Shown here: in pieces, positions 1 to 64,000 of the stretch
How the letters are laid out: each line of letters opens with the position of its first letter
Numbering within the stretch: position 1 is the stretch's first letter
Source: Amorphochlora amoebiformis
Taxonomy: Eukaryota > Cercozoa > Chlorarachniophyceae
Length of the DNA: 64,000 nt
Assembly (NCBI GenBank): GCA_054601695.1
Contig: BAAHQB010000471.1
Span: forward strand, 16,161-80,160
Reading direction: 5' to 3'
Program-made: the position numbers and the translations under genes
Notes under the pieces: model-generated
Databases searched by the model: none
What the model saw: the letters and a program-made list of their open reading frames with translations, nothing else
What the model was told of the DNA's origin: nothing

Positions 1-43
1 CGGGTTATGTAAGGGTTGACTATATGTATGGGTAACTACGATT

Positions 44-123
44 GTCATATGGTAAACGCGTAGTTATCATATGGTAAACGCGTAGTTATCATATGGTAAA
101 TGCGTAGTTATCATATGGTAAAC
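44..123. repeat. 22-bp minisatellite
   Basis: About 3.5 tandem copies of a 22-bp unit that contains atcatatggtaaacgcgtag, with single-base differences between copies. It lies upstream of the first recognised exon and is followed by a long (TA)n run. I see no gene in it. Confidence 0.8.
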
Positions 124-179
124 TATATGCTACTGTTGTCATATGGTTGAAGGCAATATGTTAGCATTGACGAGAGTAA

Positions 180-290
<111 letters not shown>

Positions 291-332
291 TGTATATATA
301 CATATATATATATATATATTTATATATTTTAG

Positions 333-20217
<19,885 letters not shown>

Positions 20218-21704
20218 AAAGTGAATGTTCAGTAGCCAGACAGACTAAAGCTAGTAAGAGTGAATGTGTGGCAGTTTTTTGTTGTGCACAATTTTAAGTT
20301 GAATTTTTCTCAATGATACAGTTAATTAAGCTTTTATTCGAGATCGTACGGGTGCAACAATATTACATATTATGTAGTGATACTAGTTACTAGTAATGAC
20401 TCATTTATATGCCCGACTGCGCGTACGTGTAACTTACGCATGTCTGTATCAATTAGGCGCGCACAGTTGTTCCATGTTATATACGTATGTATCAGTGGGA
20501 ATAGGATCGTTCGCGTACTGAATCTTAAAATGTAGCTATGATGTGTGTGAAGGGCCTATAAGTCGTTAAATTTGTAACCTTTACAGTATGATACGTACAC
20601 TCTAGATACTAGCCTAGGCGCTCTATGATAGCGTACTAGACGAAAACGCCATAGTGTACTACATGCTACTTCACCATTAGTACGTACGTATACGGACACT
20701 AATCGAAGTTCAATAATATCCTCTAGAAAACCAGTCTAATAGGAGTGGGCATTTTACCTCGTGCATCTTGAGCTTCACACACATCTCATAGTGTTGCAAC
20801 GATATACGTATACAAGTCTAGCAAGTACGTGTATGTGCATGCCGACTTTGTAGAGTTTCGTGCGTAAACATCGAATTACCGACGCATACGTACGTGCACA
20901 TACACCAGATACATGCGCATGAACAACATCTAGTAATATTGTCTATTAGTATGTACGGTGTAAGTATATGTATTGCAGCAATTACATACGTTATGATACG
21001 TACGTACACTGTTTATACGTACGTACAACACTACTACATATATTCATACGCCTGCGGATAGATACGTCGGTACATTTTTGTGACGCGACACATTCCAGAC
21101 ATTATGATGAGGCATCGCATCTAGATGTTTTCGTATATTGTATGTCGCATTATTGATGGTTGTAAGTGTCTCACTCAGTACCTACGTCTAGTACGTGTAT
21201 TTGCGTAGGATAAACCTAAAAATATGCACGTACTGTACGTCTCCATAAACTAAACTGTATCAGTAATTACCAATTCATCCAACATATTCACATCTGTAAT
21301 TACTGGGCTTCATTATAATATTGACTTTCACTGCGTATGAAAATCTATTTATATGAAAACTTTACTATCGTAATATATGCATTTCACATTATATGTGAGT
21401 TAGCTTCTACTTCTCGGCTGTCAGAAGGCTCACTGCCGTGGTTGACAACGAAGACAGCTTAGTTCCCCGTGAACCTGCAATTAGGGATTCCAAATTAAGA
21501 GTAGATGCGGAGGTTGTTCAATAAGGATGTGGACATAATTATATTACGTTTATTTACGTCTATAGATGTGCATTTTCAACGCAAAAGCATGCATGCGCAT
21601 GTATGTATACACGCATGCAAAAATAATAAGAAATACCGAAATAATATCACTGTTATGCGGTACCTGGCAAGCCGAACACTTGCATATGAGATGGTTGAAA
21701 CTAT
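20218..21704. other. intergenic region between convergent genes
   Basis: About 1.5 kb of ordinary base composition without microsatellites, lying between the TAG of the coiled-coil gene and the proposed stop of the Ariadne gene. It probably holds both 3' untranslated regions. On the minus strand AATAAA occurs at 21554-21549, about 150 nt after the proposed Ariadne stop. A plus-strand frame at 21505-21762 (85 codons, ATG to TAA) overlaps the terminal Ariadne exon; I see no family resemblance. Many tacgtacg-type palindromes occur around 20680-21030. Confidence 0.6.
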
Positions 21705-37233
<15,529 letters not shown>

Positions 37234-37709
37234 AGAACGAGAGAAGACACGTGTGGGATTCGCGGGGATTTCGTTTAAACCCCGGATTTAGACTTTCGTT
37301 TGTCACGCAGGAAAGTCACCACTATATCGGAACAATCTAGATTCCGAGCGAATGGCGTCGTGATGTCCATCGTACTTGCGCACCTGCTCTCGTTGCTGTA
37401 TGCGATCCCACGGGAGAGAGTTTCGTTCGGATCTCTGAATACTAGATGCGTGTCTCTATCGTGTTGGAGAAGAACCAGAGGTTATGATAAATCCTGTGTT
37501 TTTCGATATGCCAATATTAATTTACCGCTTCAATTTTCCGCTCCTCTCCCCCATCCTCCTCCCGCCTTCAATTCTGGAATATTAAACAGTATATTGGTCT
37601 CCTGACAATTAAATTTCTCACACTCTCTCTATCTCCTTTTCTACATCCGGTTTCTCTCTGATCTAACTGTCCCCCCCTTTCTCTTTCCATTTCCAAGGGC
37701 GCCTAAGAC
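37234..37709. promoter_or_regulatory. divergent upstream region between Ariadne and CacyBP/SIP
   Basis: Ordinary-complexity, comparatively GC-rich DNA without TA tract between the Ariadne start at 37233 (minus) and the first possible plus-strand start at 37710. It is the only candidate for the Ariadne promoter and may also serve the plus-strand gene. No TATA box or known factor site was identified. The stretch continues to about 37930. Confidence 0.45.
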
Positions 37710-37938
37710 ATGTTCGCTATGTTGTTACATCATCTGCGGCTGCAGCGCGTCGAATTTTCCCGAAATTATAAAGTTAAAAACGAAACGAAAAATTAAAAGA
37801 AAAGAAAGAGATGCGTGATTAGGATTGAGGCTACGTGGGGGTGAAGGAGTTATGGAACATAAGGATGTTGGGATAGCTTCATTGAGTATACAGGAGGAGA
37901 ATGAAGAGTATACAGGAGGAGAATGAGATATAAAAAAT

Positions 37939-38016
<78 letters not shown>

Positions 38017-38036
38017 GTATATGTGTGTAGAGAGGG

Positions 38037-38073
38037 ATATTCAGTCTCAGATACATATTGTAAAAAATATATA

Positions 38074-38116
<43 letters not shown>

Positions 38117-38182
38117 AAATCAATATAAAAACATATCTATACCTATACACATACATACACACATATACATATATATATATAC

Positions 38183-38256
<74 letters not shown>

Positions 38257-38522
38257 GTACGTAGGCTGGTGAGAAGGCTGTTGAAAGAGTAGAGAGGGAT
38301 ATTCAGTTTCAGATACATATTATATGTATATATATATATATATATATATGCATATAGCTAAATATATAATAATATATCTATACATACATATACATATATT
38401 ATATATACACACACATACATATATATATATAATATATATATGTAATTATATATATACGTACGTAGGCTGATAAGAAGGCTGTTGAAGGAGTAGAGAGGGA
38501 TATTCAGTTTCAGATACATATT
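38037..38522 (+). pseudogene. three partial copies of CacyBP/SIP exon 38679-38765
   Basis: The sequences at 38029-38056, 38264-38316 and 38464-38518 repeat acgtaggctgatgagaaggc and agagagggatattcagtttcag of the intact exon, then run into (TA)n. The two later copies keep the acgtag acceptor but carry a stop early in the expected frame or lack a donor, so they should not be spliced in frame. Confidence 0.8.
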
Positions 38523-38531
38523 ATATGTATA

Positions 38532-38595
<64 letters not shown>

Positions 38596-38634
38596 TATAT
38601 CTAAATCAATATAAGAATATATCTATACATATAC

Positions 38635-38669
<35 letters not shown>

Positions 38670-38678
38670 CGCACGTAG

Positions 38679-45761
<7,083 letters not shown>

Positions 45762-45795
45762 TACATAACCATAAACCTTGGCAGTAATGGGTTGG

Positions 45796-45940
45796 TTAGG
45801 ATCAGATTATTCAGCATGTCTTAGTCCGAGGGTCCACACAGAGTGGGGCTATAGTGCTGTTTGAGATCACAGCAGATCGTGCTGTTGGGGGGTGGTGTGT
45901 GTTGATGTGGGTGGTGAGTTGTGGGCATGGATGAGTTGTA
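45796..45940 (+). other. telomere-embedded element, long copy 1
   Basis: Starts with atcagattattcagcatgtc, then ttagtccgaggg, then ggggctatagtgctgtttga and gatcacagcagatcgtgctg. The same sequence occurs at 56586-56730, and the first 45 bp occur at 50727-50772, 62069-62115, 62169-62213 and inverted at 45270-45294 and 45332-45378. It lies after the CacyBP/SIP stop. Nature unknown. Confidence 0.8.
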
Positions 45941-45949
45941 TGCGATTAG

Positions 45950-45981
45950 GGTTGGAGCTAATTCGAATGGGTTTATTGATG

Positions 45982-46012
<31 letters not shown>

Positions 46013-46470
46013 GTGTGTGTGTGTGTGTACGTGTAGAATATATTGGTATATACTGATGGTTGTAAAACAGAAGGGTTACATATTTGCGCATGTCGGTGTG
46101 AAATGTGTACGTGTATGTTTTTTTTGTGTAACTTGATTTTTTTTTTTTATAGAAATATGTATATTTTTATATGTTTGTATGTGAATATATGTATGTGTAA
46201 GAGTAATACAATCACAATATTGACAGTAATTGGAATGGGGTTCACATGTATGTGTAATGTGTATGTGCATGTGTGTGTTTTTTTTTTTTGTGTTTATTGG
46301 GGTTTTTTGTTTTTGTTTTTGTTTTTTTTTTCATATATTTGTATGTAAATATATGTATGTGAATTGATGTGTTTTATATCTTGTTTTGATATTTTGGAAG
46401 TTTTTTCATATTTTTTTCAAATTTATGTTTTTTAATTTCTTTTTTTTCTAGTTTTTATTTATAAATGTGT
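45950..46470. other. T-rich intergenic stretch
   Basis: Holds a short TA/GT tract and several poly(T) runs of 8-14 nt (46119-46150, 46278-46332, 46430-46450). A possible small exon lies at 46071-46095 (acceptor gtaaaacag, donor gtgtga), but it has no firm phase partner. Confidence 0.4.
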
Positions 46471-46659
46471 ATATATTCATAGATTTCCACCCGGACCACC
46501 ACAGGAGCCAAGGAGTGTCCGACCGGGTTATTATAGATATATGTACCTATATATTTTAATGTACATATATATATGTATATATATATATATGAATAATATA
46601 TATTTATATTATATATATATATATATGTATATATAATATAATATACTACTTTACTACCA

Positions 46660-46699
46660 ATATATACTTCCCTATAGAGTGTCCAGGTTATTACATGTA

Positions 46700-46751
<52 letters not shown>

Positions 46752-46866
46752 ATATATATAATACATATATATATACATAAATTGTATATATAAATTATAT
46801 ATTGCTTCAATACAAATATATACCTCTCTATAGAGTGTCCGACCAGGATATATATATACATATATT

Positions 46867-46899
<33 letters not shown>

Positions 46900-46901
46900 G
46901 T

Positions 46902-46932
<31 letters not shown>

Positions 46933-47020
46933 GTTATATATACATATATATATATATATACATATATATATATGCTACTTTAATACAAATATATACCTAC
47001 AGGAAAACCAGAAGGACCCA
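46660..47020 (+). pseudogene. decayed copies of exon edges of the Pro-rich gene
   Basis: Copies of gagtgtccgaccgggttatt from exon 46483-46526 appear at 46672-46694 and 46832-46850. A copy of gagaaccagtcagacccatg from exon 47090-47125 appears at 47000-47022. TA tracts separate them. Confidence 0.6.
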
Positions 47021-47031
47021 CGTATATATTT

Positions 47032-47077
<46 letters not shown>

Positions 47078-47133
47078 ACATATATATAGGAGAACCAGTC
47101 AGACCCATGTTTTCAAGACCTGCGGGTATTGTA

Positions 47134-47175
<42 letters not shown>

Positions 47176-47319
47176 CATATATATAGAGAGAGATATATAT
47201 AGGTGTGTGTGTGTGTGTTGTATGCTGTGTGTGTGTGTTTGTGTTTATATGCTTATGATATTAGGTAATATGTATATATTTATATATATATATATATATG
47301 TATGTATATTCATGTAGAT

Positions 47320-47350
<31 letters not shown>

Positions 47351-47794
47351 ATATGTATGTGTGTGTGTGTGTGTATATATATATATAAATATATATATTT
47401 ATATATATATATATATACTCAGGTTACGATTAAGAGTAGAAACATATTTATAAAATCATATATGCAATATATATAAATATAGATGTATATGTATAATATT
47501 ATATATAGTACGTACACGTGTGTTATGTGTATTTATACATGTATACATACATATATGCATGTATCTATGTATAACATTATCTATATACAGATAAAAATAT
47601 ATATCTATATATACACATTGTATAGACATACATACATATATACATATATATACATATTAATAATACATATGTATTGACAAATACATATATATATATACAC
47701 ATACAAAAATATTTATATCATCGTACATATTAAGGTTTTGACGGTAAGGAGGGTTTGCGTAACAAGCCGCCTCCGCCTCCGCCTCCTCCTCTGC

Positions 47795-48085
47795 CGTTAC
47801 CACGAGATGATCAGCCGTTACCATGAGATGATCAGCCGTTACCATGAGATGATCAGCCGTTACCATGAGATGATCAGCCGTTACCATGAGATGATCAGCC
47901 GTTACCATGAGATGATCAGCCGTTACCATGAGATGAGAGATGATCAGCCGTTACCACGAGATGATCAGCCGTTACCATGAGATGATCAGCCGTTACCATG
48001 AGATGAGAGATGACCAGCCGTTACCACGTTACCATGAGATGATCAGCCGTTACCATGAGATAAGAGATGATCAGCCGTTACCACT
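47795..48085. repeat. 21-bp minisatellite
   Basis: About 13 copies of ccgttaccatgagatgatca with one more base, some with an 8-bp insertion that shifts frame. The unit length is a multiple of three, so two plus frames and one minus frame stay open for long distances. The first unit has cga where most later units have tga. Confidence 0.9.
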
Positions 48086-48094
48086 AGTTGATCA

Positions 48095-48172
48095 ACTTAG
48101 GTCCCGAACGGGTTCCCACTGAAATCTAGTCATTTGGCACTAGGTGCTAACTTCCGATAGGGCAAATATGTT

Positions 48173-48209
<37 letters not shown>

Positions 48210-48211
48210 GT

Positions 48212-48257
<46 letters not shown>

Positions 48258-48850
48258 TATATATATATGTGTGTGTATAATAGATATATATATGTATGTA
48301 TAAACATGTATATAATATATATATATATATGCATGAATAATGTATATATGTGTATTGTCTGTATTCTCTAGATTCTCTAGATTCTCTAGCGAAATCGAAT
48401 TAGTCATATAGATAGCATTACTCGGGTAAGCTATACTAGTAGCACTAGCTTACCATGATCATGCCGTGTGGGCTTTTGATAATTCTTGTTTCATGCTGGC
48501 CAGTGGTAACATCTTGATTCCTCATACCCTACCCTCATTCCCCCTCTACCTGGAAACCCCTTCGCGCCCTCAATAAGATCCTCGTTGCTAGAATCCTGAC
48601 CAGTGAAATTACCGTGGCAATCCAGAGAATATCTACTGTAATACATATTTAATGTTTCTCTAGAGCCATTGGTCTAGCTAGTGGCCTCAATCATTGGCGT
48701 TAAGACGGTCTAAATCATAATACACTAGCTAGATCTAGTTGAACACAGTGACATGGCTAGCATGCAGCTGTGATTAATTGATGTTACGCAGTGATTATGG
48801 TGATAAATCGTTGTTCAGCTCATATGATAATACATACATCACTAGAATCA
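48095..48850. other. ordinary-complexity region, possible SINE remnants
   Basis: Apart from a TA tract at 48175-48350 this is unique-looking DNA. The stretch 48400-48440 (catatagatagcattactcg) resembles motifs of the 4-kb and 8-kb SINE-like elements, and cattctctagattctctag is repeated at 48362-48390. No convincing gene is seen before the exon at 48854. Confidence 0.4.
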
Positions 48851-49341
48851 CAGACAGATGCGCAACGACAGGCTAAGATCGACGAGCAGAAAATTCGACA
48901 ACAAAGACAACAACACTATACTATAGGCTCTTCTACTCATACTCGTATACATATCTAGATGACTACTAGAACTATTAATAGTATGTATTACCGCGCGGCG
49001 AAAAGTTATGCGCGATGTTTTTGATTTTTTTTTTTTTCACGGACGACTAGGGCATATGGCATGCGGTTTCTAAACTGACGTGCGTGTTGGACTTGTGTTG
49101 CTGGTGGACATGGTCGAGCTAACAAGCTCTGAAAACTCCTGTTCGTCGAGTACCTGATTGCGATACCGGATCTGGTTTCTGGTTTTTCTTTTTCTTTTTT
49201 TTCAAAAATTTTATGTAACTTAGATGTATATTTCGACGGGATATGTATTTTGAATACATACAGTGTACTTTTTGTATTATATGTATTATATATATATATA
49301 TATATATTATATATAAATATATATGAAGAAAATATATATGA

Positions 49342-49372
<31 letters not shown>

Positions 49373-49419
49373 TATGTGTAACATACATCCATTCAAGTTA
49401 TATACATGTATATTAGCAT

Positions 49420-63976
<14,557 letters not shown>

Positions 63977-64000
63977 CTAACAATATCTATGTTTCTTATA

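Noticed and set aside
37300-37605. 101-codon plus frame upstream of CacyBP/SIP
   Set aside because: It does not start with ATG, shows no family resemblance and overlaps the Ariadne upstream region.
47657-47929. Minus-strand frame of MVTADHL heptads
   Set aside because: It is the antisense reading of the 21-bp minisatellite; the continuation into an Ala/Glu run is the antisense of the Pro-rich codons.
47795-48085. CRISPR array
   Set aside because: The units are contiguous 21-mers without unique spacers, in a eukaryotic context.

Overview
The window is nuclear DNA of an intron-dense eukaryote, probably a protist or alga; I cannot place the lineage. Coding sequence is only about 11 percent and is cut into roughly one hundred tiny exons (mostly 21 to 120 nt) with GT-AG borders that keep reading phase from one exon to the next. 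Introns are filled with (TA)n microsatellite, telomere-type repeats (CCCTAA/TTAGGG), GA/CT tracts, ATT tracts, minisatellites, tRNA-derived SINEs and decayed copies of neighbouring exon edges. The standard genetic code fits every confident exon. A pentatricopeptide-repeat (PPR) gene suggests an organelle whose RNA is processed by nuclear proteins.

Layout. (1) 0.33-20.2 kb, + strand: a ~36-exon gene for a coiled-coil protein of about 770 residues, family not recognised, ending with TAG at 20217. (2) 20.2-21.7 kb: ordinary-complexity DNA between two convergent genes. (3) 21.7-37.2 kb, - strand: a ~29-exon Ariadne-type RBR E3 ubiquitin ligase of about 805 residues (acidic N-terminus, UBA-like region, RING1-IBR-RING2, Ariadne helices, two RanBP2-type zinc fingers). 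(4) 37.2-37.7 kb: divergent upstream region. (5) 38.7-45.8 kb, + strand: a CacyBP/SIP homologue (N-terminal helices, CS domain, SGS-like tail), another protein of the ubiquitin-ligase world. (6) 46.5-49.5 kb, + strand: a poorly resolved gene with a Pro-rich exon and a 21-bp minisatellite. (7) 49.4-64.0 kb, - strand: a PPR protein in at least 25 exons; its 5' end lies beyond the window.

The main novelty is the intron architecture. Many introns carry partial duplicates of the adjacent exon edge, sometimes in tandem arrays and sometimes inverted, some with usable splice sites. Telomeric repeat forms whole short introns and often touches splice sites. A short element recurs seven times inside telomeric arrays. 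Ariadne and CacyBP/SIP are divergently arranged and could share an upstream region; otherwise the genes show no functional grouping. Exon models were built by eye from splice signals, phase and protein-family fit; exons inside TA tracts may have been missed.
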